A stretch of 64,000 nucleotides of DNA from Hyphomicrobium sp. (GTDB lineage: Bacteria > Pseudomonadota > Alphaproteobacteria > Rhizobiales > Hyphomicrobiaceae), in assembly GCA_030148425.1 (NCBI GenBank), contig JASBTM010000017.1, positions 760,178 through 824,177 on the forward strand. Direction: 5' to 3'. The notes below the pieces were generated by a model. That model made no database searches, had not been told where the DNA came from, and was given only the letters and a program-made list of their open reading frames with translations. The position numbers and the translations under genes are program-made. Shown here in pieces: positions 1-8,258 of the stretch (the stretch's first letter is position 1; the number at the start of each line of letters is the position of its first letter).

Positions 1-112
1 CCTTGTACCCGGGCGTGTTGGCATTGGCGACGTTCGATGAAATCACCGACTGGCGCTGCGCCAGCCATTCGTTCTGGCGAAACGCGAGATTAAAAAGTTG
101 CATCGGCTGCAT
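1..112 (-). CDS. flgB: FlgB, flagellar basal-body rod protein (N-terminal fragment)
   Basis: This is the first 37 codons of a gene that runs off the left edge. Read on the minus strand it begins MQPMQLFNLAFRQNEW and continues into SSNVANANTPGYK, the N-terminal rod/hook signature (an asparagine-rich NVANANTPGYK stretch) shared by FlgB, FlgC, FlgF and FlgG. The short, hydrophobic start directly before the signature fits FlgB, a proximal rod subunit exported by the flagellar type III system. It lies downstream of and in the same direction as flhB and an unrecognised small gene, as expected if an flgB-flgC-fliE-flgG block continues beyond the window. The start is the ATG at 112; a second in-frame ATG lies three codons in. 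FlgC is the main alternative, but its start normally differs. Confidence 0.8.
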   Translation of the reverse strand, partial: MQPMQLFNLAFRQNEWLAQRQSVISSNVANANTPGYK

Positions 113-217
113 GGGCGATTCCTGATTAGTCTTCTGCCAATGTGCATGCGCTCGCTTGCGTCGGACTGGCGGCGCTGCGATGCGGCCGCGTCATTCGCTG
201 GCCGCGCTGCGGTCCGG

Positions 218-637
218 CTAATTGATTCGCGCTTCGCCAAGCGCTTCGTGCAGCCGTGAGGTATTGGAGCTAGGGCCGGTCGAATCACCTTCGAATGAAA
301 TGTAGGTGATCTCGACTCCCGCCTCTTCAGCTTCCAGCATCAGCCGGAAATAGACGTGGACGGATTTATGATGGAATTCCATATCGAGGCATACGCGGGG
401 CACAATTCCCCAATCCAAGAACACGTCCCCCGCATAGCCGAAGCTCAAAGTTTCCGGCTTGAACGAGAGCTCGATCGACGATTGGACGAGCGAGCTGACG
501 CTTGCGATCTGACCTGTATTTAAGTAGCTGACCAGATCCGGCAGATCGATCAACCGGAGATCGGTCGCCACTCCGCGGATGCTGTCGCCCAAAATCTTTT
601 CACGAACTTGCGAATGATCGATGCGAATCGGAATCAT
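218..637 (-). CDS. Unrecognised 139-residue protein of the flagellar cluster
   Basis: I do not recognise this family. The protein has no signal peptide and no membrane segment; it is a mixed alpha/beta sequence with alternating hydrophobic stretches in the middle (residues about 60-115, ending EEAGVEITYISFEG) and a polar C-terminus. It sits 14 bases after flhB and about 100 bases before flgB, all on the minus strand, so it is almost certainly cotranscribed with flagellar genes. Rhizobial flagellar clusters often carry small uncharacterised genes at this position, so a role in basal-body assembly or its regulation is an inference from context only. The ATG at 637 follows a GGAAGAG stretch that can serve as ribosome binding site. 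Confidence 0.7.
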   Translation of the reverse strand: MIPIRIDHSQVREKILGDSIRGVATDLRLIDLPDLVSYLNTGQIASVSSLVQSSIELSFKPETLSFGYAGDVFLDWGIVPRVCLDMEFHHKSVHVYFRLMLEAEEAGVEITYISFEGDSTGPSSNTSRLHEALGEARIN

Positions 638-651
638 CGACGGCTCTTCCC

Positions 652-1734
652 TTAAGCGCGAATAGTATTGGTCCCATTTCTGCGCGCCTGCAGGCGAAGC
701 AAGATTTGGGCAACGGCCTTGTAGAATTCGACAGGGATCATTTGATCCACTTCTACTTTTGCATACAGGGACCTTGCGAGAGCCTTGTCTTCAATGACCG
801 GAATCGCGTTTTCTTCCGCAATTTTTCTAATCGTCAACGCGACCAGATCCTGTCCTTTGGCTACGACGCGTGGCGCCCCCCCTTCTGAACGCACGTAACG
901 AAGCGCTACAGCAAAATGTGTGGGGTTAGCGATAACGAGCGTTGCGCGCGGAACAGCGGTCATCATTCGCTGACGCACACGCGCACGCGCAATCGAGCGC
1001 TGGCGGGCCTTGATGAGCGGATCGCCTTCGGACTGCTTACGTTCATCCTTCACCTCTTGCGGAGCCATCCGCAGGGAGCGCCGCCACAGGATGTGCGTGA
1101 CAGGCAAATCGAACGTCAGCAGCGCACAAGACAGAATTGCAAGGACGATCAGGAGCATCGTGATGCTCTTCTGCGACAGCAGAAGAATGCCCACCGGATC
1201 GCTCCAGACTGAATTCGTGAAATCGTGCCAGAGGTACATCAAAATGGATACGCTGGCGGCTGCGATAATCACCAAGCGTATCGTGAGCTTGAAGAATTCG
1301 AATGTTCCCGACGCGCTAAATAGACGGCCGAAGCCTTTCGCCAACGATAATCGCGAAAAGTCGGGCATGATCCGCTTGAATTTCAAAGACGGTGTCGTCT
1401 GAAGCGCCGACGCCAGGACGCCAGCTGCGGTGAACGTCAAAACAATCGGCGCGGTGATCAGCGCCGCATCGACGCAAACGACATTGAAGAGCATCGACAG
1501 GTCGCCGCCGGTTTCGATGCGTATCGAGCCGACATTCCCTAGAAGGCCGGTCAGAAGATCGGCGAGATGGACGAGAAAGATACGGCCGAGAATTGAGATA
1601 ACCAGCAGGGCGGCGAGTAGGTAGGCGAAGTTCGTCGCTTCGCGCGATATCGGGAGATTGCCCTCGCCGCGGGCGTCGTTCAGCTTTTTGTCTGTGGCTT
1701 CTTCTGTACGACTTTCCTTGTCTGTATCGGCCAA
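652..1734 (-). CDS. flhB: FlhB, flagellar type III export switch protein
   Basis: FlhB is the inner-membrane export gate component that switches substrate specificity from rod/hook to filament proteins. The sequence has the family's N-terminal pattern (ESRTEEATDKKLNDARGEGN), four hydrophobic segments at roughly residues 35-60, 85-110, 145-170 and 190-212, then a cytoplasmic domain with the self-cleavage motif NPTH at 270-273. At 360 residues it is of normal length. The start used is TTG (GGAG about 8 bases upstream), giving MADTDKESR. It follows fliG by 32 bases in the motA-fliM-fliN-fliG-flhB operon. Confidence 0.95.
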   Translation of the reverse strand: MADTDKESRTEEATDKKLNDARGEGNLPISREATNFAYLLAALLVISILGRIFLVHLADLLTGLLGNVGSIRIETGGDLSMLFNVVCVDAALITAPIVLTFTAAGVLASALQTTPSLKFKRIMPDFSRLSLAKGFGRLFSASGTFEFFKLTIRLVIIAAASVSILMYLWHDFTNSVWSDPVGILLLSQKSITMLLIVLAILSCALLTFDLPVTHILWRRSLRMAPQEVKDERKQSEGDPLIKARQRSIARARVRQRMMTAVPRATLVIANPTHFAVALRYVRSEGGAPRVVAKGQDLVALTIRKIAEENAIPVIEDKALARSLYAKVEVDQMIPVEFYKAVAQILLRLQARRNGTNTIRA

Positions 1735-1766
1735 CGTCGGGCTCCAAATGCTTTACTGATCGCGCC

Positions 1767-2771
1767 TCAGGAATTGGCGCCTGAAATATCGATCGTTCCT
1801 TCGGCCGAGAGACGCAAAACCGAATCGACGATCGTTCTACGCGCGTCTGCGATGTCTCTCTGAGGAACGTTAGCGGCTCCCTGCAGCTCGGCTTCCGCCA
1901 TGCGACGCGCGCGGGGTGAGAGGGCCGACAGAACTTTCGTTTGAATTTCAGCACCGGCGCCTTGAAGAGCGAGAACCGTTCGCTCGACGGGGATGCCGTC
2001 CATAAGAACGGTCATTGCGCGCGGCGATAGTCGCAAGAGGTCTTCGAATTTGAAGAGCATCTTGCGGATAGCTTCCGCGTCCTTCGGCTTGATGCTGGCG
2101 AGGAAATCGAGAGCCTGGCTCGAATCCTCCTTGTCCATGTTGTTCAGTATACCGGCGAGCGCGACGTACTTGTCCGACGAGCGGCGATCGACATCGAACA
2201 GCTCTTCGTGCAGACCGCTTTCGAGCGCTTCGATCACTTGCGGAGAGATCTGTCCCATGCCGAGGATGCGGCTCAAGAGCTCGTTGCGCTTTTTTACCGG
2301 GAGAGATTTCAGGACCGTCGATGCCCGCTCGCTACCGAGCCGGTCGAGATAATACGCCGCGACCTGTGGCGACTGACTTTCGAAGTGAGCAGTCAAGATA
2401 TCGTCCGGCAACGCGGCCAGCTGACCCCAGATGTCCTGCCGCGCCACGAACGGCTCGTTCGGATCACCAGACGATCTGTTTTCGGAAATGACGTCGGTGA
2501 CGAGCCGCCGAACGTCTTCGGCACGACCGAGAAACGGCGTGCCCAGACCGAACTGATTCTCGAACTCCTCGACAATTTCCTCAAGCTCGGCCGCTGAAAT
2601 CGTCGGCATCACTTCCGCCGAGCGGACAAGGATGTTCAATTCTTCCGGATTGAATTTCTTCAGGAGGCCGCTGGCGCGCTGTTTACCGAGCGCAAGAAGG
2701 AGAACGCCAACTTTCTCGGGTCCCGTCAAAGCTCGCGAGTTTCCGGCTGCCATGGATAACGGGTCTCGCAT
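1767..2771 (-). CDS. fliG: FliG, flagellar motor switch protein
   Basis: FliG forms the part of the rotor C-ring that interacts with the stator and generates torque. The 334-residue protein has the N-terminal domain that binds FliF (GPEKVGVLLLALGKQRASGLLKKF), the middle armadillo-like domain that binds FliM (with an EE.F..QFG-like stretch) and a C-terminal domain with the charged helix region (SPRAMTVLMDGIPVERTVLALQG and SPRARRMAEAEL). Length and domain order are normal. The ATG at 2771 is used; an internal ATG six codons later is also possible. It lies 18 bases after fliN in the same operon. Confidence 0.95.
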   Translation of the reverse strand: MRDPLSMAAGNSRALTGPEKVGVLLLALGKQRASGLLKKFNPEELNILVRSAEVMPTISAAELEEIVEEFENQFGLGTPFLGRAEDVRRLVTDVISENRSSGDPNEPFVARQDIWGQLAALPDDILTAHFESQSPQVAAYYLDRLGSERASTVLKSLPVKKRNELLSRILGMGQISPQVIEALESGLHEELFDVDRRSSDKYVALAGILNNMDKEDSSQALDFLASIKPKDAEAIRKMLFKFEDLLRLSPRAMTVLMDGIPVERTVLALQGAGAEIQTKVLSALSPRARRMAEAELQGAANVPQRDIADARRTIVDSVLRLSAEGTIDISGANS

Positions 2772-2789
2772 CGAAATTGTCTACGCCCA

Positions 2790-3227
2790 CTATTTCGTTG
2801 TGCCGGACGGCGAGCCGACCTGTGTCAGCACGACGCCAAACCGCGACGTTCCTTCGTTGAGAACGACGACTTCGCCACGAGCGATCAGGCGGCCGTTGAC
2901 AAGGATGTCGACGGGATCTCCGACCATCTTGTCGAGCTTGACGACCGATCCCTTTGCTAATTTTGCGAGCGTCGCGACGGGCATTTTCGCGGACCCGAGA
3001 ACGACCTTCATCATGACCGGCAGGCCCATGATCAAAGCGCTGTTGTCGCCAAAGTCGGCACCTGCCGGAGACGTGTCGGCGCCGGCATTTGCAGTTCCGG
3101 CAACCGGATCGTCCAGCCCCGCAAGGCTCATTTCGCCGAATTCGCCGGAGCCGGAGATCGCCTGCTCGAAGTTGGATTCAGTCCCTTCCGGGGCGACTTC
3201 CGCTGGCTGAATATTACTCGGAGTCAT
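2790..3227 (-). CDS. fliN: FliN, flagellar motor switch protein
   Basis: FliN is the small C-ring subunit that docks export complexes and takes part in switching. The C-terminal SpoA-type domain (residues about 70-145) is clear: MMKVVLGSAKMPVATLAKL, then LDKMVGDPVDILVNGRLIARGEVVVLN and a terminal FGVVLT. The first 65 residues are an acidic, Gly/Ala-rich extension typical of rhizobial FliN proteins and likely disordered. The ATG is preceded by AAGGAT. It sits between fliM (81 bases upstream) and fliG in the C-ring operon. Confidence 0.93.
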   Translation of the reverse strand: MTPSNIQPAEVAPEGTESNFEQAISGSGEFGEMSLAGLDDPVAGTANAGADTSPAGADFGDNSALIMGLPVMMKVVLGSAKMPVATLAKLAKGSVVKLDKMVGDPVDILVNGRLIARGEVVVLNEGTSRFGVVLTQVGSPSGTTK

Positions 3228-3308
3228 GACGGGCCATATCCTTGCGCTAACGCTTCCGACATCGATATTGCTCTGCGAAGCATGCCGCAGGCTTGAGTTG
3301 AACGTGAA

Positions 3309-4328
3309 TCAGAGGCCGTAAAATTCATCTACGGCCTCCCTCTGTTGATCGAATTCTTCCTCGACGCGAAGGATCAACCCATTCTCGCGCTTTCCGAGTT
3401 CGCACCAGAACAACGGGCTTTCATCGGCATCGAGTCTGACTCGCGACATCGAGGTCATTTGTAGCTCGATGACGGATCCAACCGCGAACCGCTGCACTTC
3501 GCTCAGGGCAATGGGCCGTTCCTCAAGGACGCCGTTGAGTTCAATGAATGCGCGGGCGATTTCTTCGGCAAGCTGCCTCGACCATGCCGGGTCCTCGAAG
3601 GTCTGTGGCGCGTTGGTGGGGCTTGCGGCTTCGCCGGGCGTCGCAGAGATGAGCAGATCGCGAATAGATTCGAGCGCGGCCTGCGGAATTACGATCGTCA
3701 CAAACCCAGAATGCCCGTCGTATTCCAACGAAAGGCGCGCGGCTATGACGGCGGACGTCGGACCGAGATGCGGCTCCAATTCAATTTTTTCGACAACATC
3801 GCCGACGTCGAACTCTACGTCGGCCAGGATAGAAAATGCCGAAGAGAGCGCGCGGGCGACGCGTCGAAAAAGGACGCGCATTACATTCGCGTCGGTGCGT
3901 GTCGTCTTGCGCGGGGCAAGACCTGCGGGCGAGATGCTCTCACAGCCGGTCGCGGCTTCGACGAAGAGCAGGCTCGCGGGCGGATCGGTCATGAAGTAGA
4001 GCCAGCTACGCCACCGCTCAGCGCGCACGACGCCTGCAAAGGCGCCTGCCGGCAACGTGCATGTGTCCCCGATCGTCGATGCGAAAAGCTCAACAAGGCG
4101 CACTTTCGCGGGCAAAAGGGATATGGTTTCGAGTTCGTCCACCAGGATGCGGGGCAGCTGGCCGAAGATCATCTGCAGGCCAGGCAATCGGTCGGGACGA
4201 TTCTGGCCGGCCGAAAGCGCCCGCTCGAGCGATTTTTCCGCTTCGAGCAGGGATTCGGCTGCCGACATCAAAGCATCATCCTGCATGATGCCCGCCGTAA
4301 GATCGGCGCTCGGATGGGGCCGAGACAC
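3309..4328 (-). CDS. fliM: FliM, flagellar motor switch protein
   Basis: FliM is the C-ring subunit that receives the CheY-P signal. The call rests on position between motA and fliN, the 339-residue length and a C-terminal SpoA-like domain (from about residue 255, with SEVQRFAVGSVIELQMTSMSRVRLD). The middle domain is divergent, as is usual for Rhizobiales FliM, and a clear N-terminal CheY-binding peptide of the enteric type is not visible. The start is GTG at 4328, giving MSRPHPSADL. The gene follows motA by 28 bases. Confidence 0.88.
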   Translation of the reverse strand: MSRPHPSADLTAGIMQDDALMSAAESLLEAEKSLERALSAGQNRPDRLPGLQMIFGQLPRILVDELETISLLPAKVRLVELFASTIGDTCTLPAGAFAGVVRAERWRSWLYFMTDPPASLLFVEAATGCESISPAGLAPRKTTRTDANVMRVLFRRVARALSSAFSILADVEFDVGDVVEKIELEPHLGPTSAVIAARLSLEYDGHSGFVTIVIPQAALESIRDLLISATPGEAASPTNAPQTFEDPAWSRQLAEEIARAFIELNGVLEERPIALSEVQRFAVGSVIELQMTSMSRVRLDADESPLFWCELGKRENGLILRVEEEFDQQREAVDEFYGL

Positions 4329-4356
4329 CGCTTGCCAAAGGCGCTCGCGAAATCAT

Positions 4357-5244
4357 CTACGCCGCCTTTCTTTCCTGCGCGCTGCGATCGATGCCGCCGC
4401 CCATCGTCGCCGCTTCGACCTCATTGATGGTTGGGCGTTCGTAAGCCGAGATGGCTTTGCGGCCGTGCTCAATCGCGACCTGCGGCATCGCACCGTTCAT
4501 GAAGGCCAGCAGCGACTGCTTGATAATGACGTACGATCTCAGATTCTTATCTCGAACGATCTTCACTTTGGTCGAGAGCGGACCGACGACCGCATATGAG
4601 AAAAAGATGCCCGCAAACGTGCCGACAAGCGCGGATGCGATGAGGTGGCCAAGAATTTCTGGTGACTGATCGATGGCGCCCATTGCCTTTACGACACCGA
4701 GAACCGCCGCCACGATGCCGAGTGCAGGAAGGCCGTCGCCGACTGCCACGAGCGCATGATATGCCTTGAGCTTGTCGTGTCGCACCGTTTCGATTTCTTC
4801 ATCCATCAGGGATTCGATCTCGTGGGTGCGCGCATTGCCCATGATGATCAGGCGGAAGTAATCGCAGATAAACGTCGTCAGCTCCTCGTTGGAGGCCACC
4901 GTCGGCGACCGCTTGAAGACCTCAGCCTCCTGCGGCGAATCAATAATCATTTCCATTTCGGCGCGTGATTTATCGCGAAGTTCGCGCATCATGAAAAAGA
5001 GCAACGCCAGAAGCTCGATCTGCTGATCTTTTGTCGGCGTGCCGTTCTTGAAAGCCTCGACGGTCGCCTTGCCGACGTCCTTGATCGTCTTCATTGGATT
5101 GGCAACGACAAACGTGCCGAGCGCGGCGCCGCAAATGATGACGTATTCCCAGGGTTGCCAGATAACCGCAACGTGACCGCCCATAGCGGCGAAACCGCCG
5201 AGCATGCAGGCGAGGGTGATGAGCAGGCCGATAATGATGGTCAC
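4357..5244 (-). CDS. motA: MotA, flagellar motor stator protein
   Basis: MotA forms the inner-membrane proton channel of the stator together with MotB. The 295-residue protein has four membrane segments: two close to the N-terminus (residues about 1-22 and 30-50), a large cytoplasmic loop with the charged torque region (RELRDKSRAEMEMIIDSPQE), then two more at about 170-225 (GLPALGIVAAVLGVVKAMG and IASALVGTFAGIFFSYAVVG). These match MotA closely. It is first in the minus-strand C-ring operon and is divergent from flgF; motB is not in this window. The start is GTG. Confidence 0.95.
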   Translation of the reverse strand: MTIIIGLLITLACMLGGFAAMGGHVAVIWQPWEYVIICGAALGTFVVANPMKTIKDVGKATVEAFKNGTPTKDQQIELLALLFFMMRELRDKSRAEMEMIIDSPQEAEVFKRSPTVASNEELTTFICDYFRLIIMGNARTHEIESLMDEEIETVRHDKLKAYHALVAVGDGLPALGIVAAVLGVVKAMGAIDQSPEILGHLIASALVGTFAGIFFSYAVVGPLSTKVKIVRDKNLRSYVIIKQSLLAFMNGAMPQVAIEHGRKAISAYERPTINEVEAATMGGGIDRSAQERKAA

Positions 5245-5424
5245 GGGTGCGTCCCAGTACGGATTTCCACGCTATCCATAAGGGACGCTTTGCCTTGCGT
5301 GGGACTTGCCCGGTTCCTTATCGCTCGCTGTCGCTTTGGAAAGGCCGCCGCCGAGTCAGCCCGCCACAAGTTCGCGCGCCTAGTTTTGTGACAGGCCGAA
5401 CCGCGCAGGGACAGATTTTCAGGC
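5245..5424. promoter_or_regulatory. Divergent motA / flgF intergenic region
   Basis: This 180-base stretch separates the motA-fliM-fliN-fliG-flhB operon from flgF-fliI and must hold promoters in both directions. I could not identify a convincing sigma-54 or sigma-28 element by eye, nor a clear operator. The call rests on gene orientation alone. Confidence 0.5.
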
Positions 5425-6147
5425 ATGCAATCGAATATCTATGTGGCGCTTTCCGCCCAGATGGCTCTACAGCGCCGGCTCGATACGCTCGCGAACAACG
5501 TGGCAAACACCAATACCGTTGGCTATCGCGGCGAAGAGATGTCTTTTGAAGAGCTGGTATCGCCGAGCGGCAGCGAACCCATGAGCTTCGTCTCGAAGGG
5601 CGAATCACATGTCTCGACGAAGACCGGCGAAATCACTCAGACGGGAAATCCGCTGGACGTTGCTGTTCGTGGCAATTCGTGGCTGGCCATCCAGACGCCG
5701 ACCGGAGTTGCCTATACGCGGGATGGCCGCATGCAGATGACGAGCGAAGGCGTTTTGACCACGCTCGAAGGCTACCCTGTTCTCGACGCCGGCGGTGTTC
5801 CGGTTCAGCTCAATCCTGACGATCCGCCCCCGACGATCAACAAGGCTGGGACGATCGAGCAGGCAGGCAACAACCTCGGCGCTCTTGGTCTTTATCGCAT
5901 GCCGGAAGGCGCGAAGCTTACGCGCGGCCAAGGCGTCTCCGTTCTCTCGGACGTGCCGCCCGTCGCGGAACTCGACTTCCTGCATAACGGCGTTCTGCAG
6001 GGATACACCGAGAAATCCAACGTCAACCCCATCCTTGAGATGACGCACCTCATCACGATTCAACGAAACTTCCAGGCCGTCAGCACGATGATGAACGACA
6101 CCGAGAATTCCATGCAGGATGCGCTGAAGTCGTTGGCAGGGTCTTGA
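5425..6147 (+). CDS. flgF: FlgF, flagellar basal-body rod protein
   Basis: FlgF is a proximal rod protein exported through the flagellar type III apparatus. The N-terminus has the rod signature LANNVANTNTVGYRGEEM, and the C-terminus the matching coiled segment (SNVNPILEMTHLITIQRNFQ) that packs with it in the rod. At 240 residues it has the length of FlgF and is clearly shorter than FlgG or FlgE. It is the first gene of a plus-strand unit with fliI, divergent from motA, an arrangement well known in rhizobia. Confidence 0.93.
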   Translation: MQSNIYVALSAQMALQRRLDTLANNVANTNTVGYRGEEMSFEELVSPSGSEPMSFVSKGESHVSTKTGEITQTGNPLDVAVRGNSWLAIQTPTGVAYTRDGRMQMTSEGVLTTLEGYPVLDAGGVPVQLNPDDPPPTINKAGTIEQAGNNLGALGLYRMPEGAKLTRGQGVSVLSDVPPVAELDFLHNGVLQGYTEKSNVNPILEMTHLITIQRNFQAVSTMMNDTENSMQDALKSLAGS

Positions 6148-6211
6148 TGCCCCCCGTTTTTCCGCCGCTCGACGGTGAGCCCTGTCACGTTTTGAGCAAG
6201 AAGGACCTTCG

Positions 6212-7579
6212 GTGACCGAAACCGCCGAGGCTACGCCATTCGACCGGCTCGAGCTTCTGATGGCGAACGCTTCGTCGCGATCGCCGGCGCACCGCGTTTC
6301 CGGGCGCGTGGTGCGGATCAGCACGACTTTTCTTGTCGTCTCGGGACTATCTAAGTTCGTCTCGATCGGGGATGCCGTTTCCATTTCTGGAATTGGCGGC
6401 ACCGTCCTTGCTGAAGTCGCGACGATCGAAGCACGCACGATCAACGTTACGCCTTTCATCGCCGACCACCGCATTGAGCTTGGTGCGCGCGTCACAACGA
6501 TGACCGGCCCGCTGACGCTTGCGCCGCACGAATCCTGGCTCGGCCGGACGATCAATGCATTGGGACAGCCGATCGACGGCGAACCGCTCATCCAGGGCGA
6601 ACGCGCGCTTTCCATTCAAGGGCAACCGCCATCGCCCCTTCGGCGGAATAGGCTCGGCACGCCGCTTGTCACCGGTGTCAAGGCCATCGACCTCTTCACG
6701 CCGATTTGCGCCGGACAGCGCCTCGGCATCTTTGCAGGATCGGGCGTCGGAAAATCGACACTGCTCGCCATGCTAAGCCGTGCGCCATCTAGCGATGTTA
6801 CAGTCCTGGCCCTTGTCGGCGAACGAAGCCGCGAAGTTCGCGATTTTCTCGATGATACACTTGGCGCGACGCGTTCGCAGGTCGTATCCGTCGTGGCTAC
6901 GTCGGATGAAAGTCCCATGATGCGCAGGCTCGCGCCAACCACCGCAATGTGCATTGCGGAATATTACCGCGACCGCGGAAAAAACGTGCTGCTGATCATC
7001 GATTCACTCACGCGCTATGCGCACGCGATGCGCGAGCTCGCGCTTGCAGCCGACGAACCCCCCGTCGCCCGCGGCTATCCACCGAGCGTTTTCAGCAATC
7101 TCCCGAGGCTATTAGAGCGGGCCGGGCCGGGCGAAGAAGGCGCAGGAACGATCACCGCCATTCTCTCCGTTCTTGTCGACGGAGACGACCACAACGATCC
7201 GATCGCGGATGCGACGCGTGGCATTCTCGATGGGCATATCGTGCTCGATCGCGGCATCGCCAGCCAGGGCAGACTTCCGGCCGTCGATCCGCTTGCGTCG
7301 CTTTCTCGTCTTGCAGCGAAAATCCGGACAAAAAATCAGGCTCAATTCGTGACGCAGCTGATCGAAGTCATCTCGCGTTTCGAAGATACGCGCGATTTGC
7401 GCGCGATCGGCGGCTACAAGAGCGGAAGCGATGCGATACTCGATCGGGCGATGGAAATCGTGCCGCGCGTTTACGAAGCGATAAAGCAAAGCCTCGACGA
7501 TCCGCCCATCGAAGATGTGTATGCTTTTCTTTCCCAAACCCTTCAGAGCGGAAATCGACACCACACAACTCCGCGTTAG
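6212..7579 (+). CDS. fliI: FliI, flagellum-specific export ATPase
   Basis: FliI is the F1-beta-like ATPase of the flagellar export apparatus. Evidence: the Walker A motif GSGVGKST at residues 176-183, a Walker B region VLLIIDSLTRYAHAMRE around 260, the RGYPPSVFSNLPRLLERAG stretch and LDRGIASQGRLPAVDPLASLSR, all diagnostic of type III export ATPases. Its length (455 aa) is normal. The start is GTG at 6212, following an AAGGAC box. It lies 64 bases after flgF. FliJ, the usual small partner, is not recognisable immediately downstream; an unrelated-looking gene occupies that slot. Confidence 0.96.
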   Translation: MTETAEATPFDRLELLMANASSRSPAHRVSGRVVRISTTFLVVSGLSKFVSIGDAVSISGIGGTVLAEVATIEARTINVTPFIADHRIELGARVTTMTGPLTLAPHESWLGRTINALGQPIDGEPLIQGERALSIQGQPPSPLRRNRLGTPLVTGVKAIDLFTPICAGQRLGIFAGSGVGKSTLLAMLSRAPSSDVTVLALVGERSREVRDFLDDTLGATRSQVVSVVATSDESPMMRRLAPTTAMCIAEYYRDRGKNVLLIIDSLTRYAHAMRELALAADEPPVARGYPPSVFSNLPRLLERAGPGEEGAGTITAILSVLVDGDDHNDPIADATRGILDGHIVLDRGIASQGRLPAVDPLASLSRLAAKIRTKNQAQFVTQLIEVISRFEDTRDLRAIGGYKSGSDAILDRAMEIVPRVYEAIKQSLDDPPIEDVYAFLSQTLQSGNRHHTTPR

Positions 7580-7643
7580 GAAGATGTTAAGCGCTGTCCC
7601 CAAGACCATCGGAATGACGTTCTAAACATGGAGCGTAGCGAAC

Positions 7644-8243
7644 ATGGGAAATACGACGGAAGGTATTGGCCGCTTAATCGCGGAGGAGGTTTTGCTCCAG
7701 GCCGAGAGGCAACTGCTTCGAAATCGCGATCAACCTCCGCAGCGAGCCAAAGAGCAATCCGAGCAACCTTCCTCCCCGCCGCTCTCGCATAACGACAAGG
7801 CTGTGTCGTCGGTGCTTCTAACGCTCCTCGACGAGCAGCTGGACGCCTCGGCAATCGCGTCGCAGAAACAATCTGCGGATTCGGCTGCGGCACAACTTCG
7901 AAACGGTGAAACGCCATCGGCGCCGAACCGGATCGCGGCTCAGTATGCCGAGACGGAAGCGGCTTTCCGCCCCGATAAACCGGTCGATGAGAAAACGCCT
8001 ATTCCGCTTGGCCAGCCCAATCCGCAGGCCATGGCATCGTCACCCGAACTTCGGATGATGATGGAAAGCGCGTTTGCCACCGCAGCGGCGCGACTTCAGG
8101 GCGGCGTCAACACAGGTCTGGACGGCGCACAGAAACAGAGACCTGGAGTGATGCCGGATTTGACGCCGCTGATGCGAATTGGAACCGGCATTTTCGCAGC
8201 GGCCGTATTTGTGATGGTCATCGCGGCAATCTTTAGCCGATAG
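7644..8243 (+). CDS. Unrecognised protein with a C-terminal membrane anchor, downstream of fliI
   Basis: I do not recognise this 199-residue protein. It starts with a predicted helical stretch (GRLIAEEVLLQAERQLLRNR), then a long Pro/Ser/Ala/Gln-rich region likely to be disordered (residues 28-130), and ends with a single hydrophobic helix IFAAAVFVMVIAAIF just before the last two residues. This is the layout of a tail-anchored protein facing the cytoplasm. It follows fliI by 64 bases on the same strand, the place where fliJ is found in many clusters, so a role in export or at the basal body is possible but is inference from position. Confidence 0.7.
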   Translation: MGNTTEGIGRLIAEEVLLQAERQLLRNRDQPPQRAKEQSEQPSSPPLSHNDKAVSSVLLTLLDEQLDASAIASQKQSADSAAAQLRNGETPSAPNRIAAQYAETEAAFRPDKPVDEKTPIPLGQPNPQAMASSPELRMMMESAFATAAARLQGGVNTGLDGAQKQRPGVMPDLTPLMRIGTGIFAAAVFVMVIAAIFSR

Positions 8244-8258
8244 CGGATCTAGCGACGA

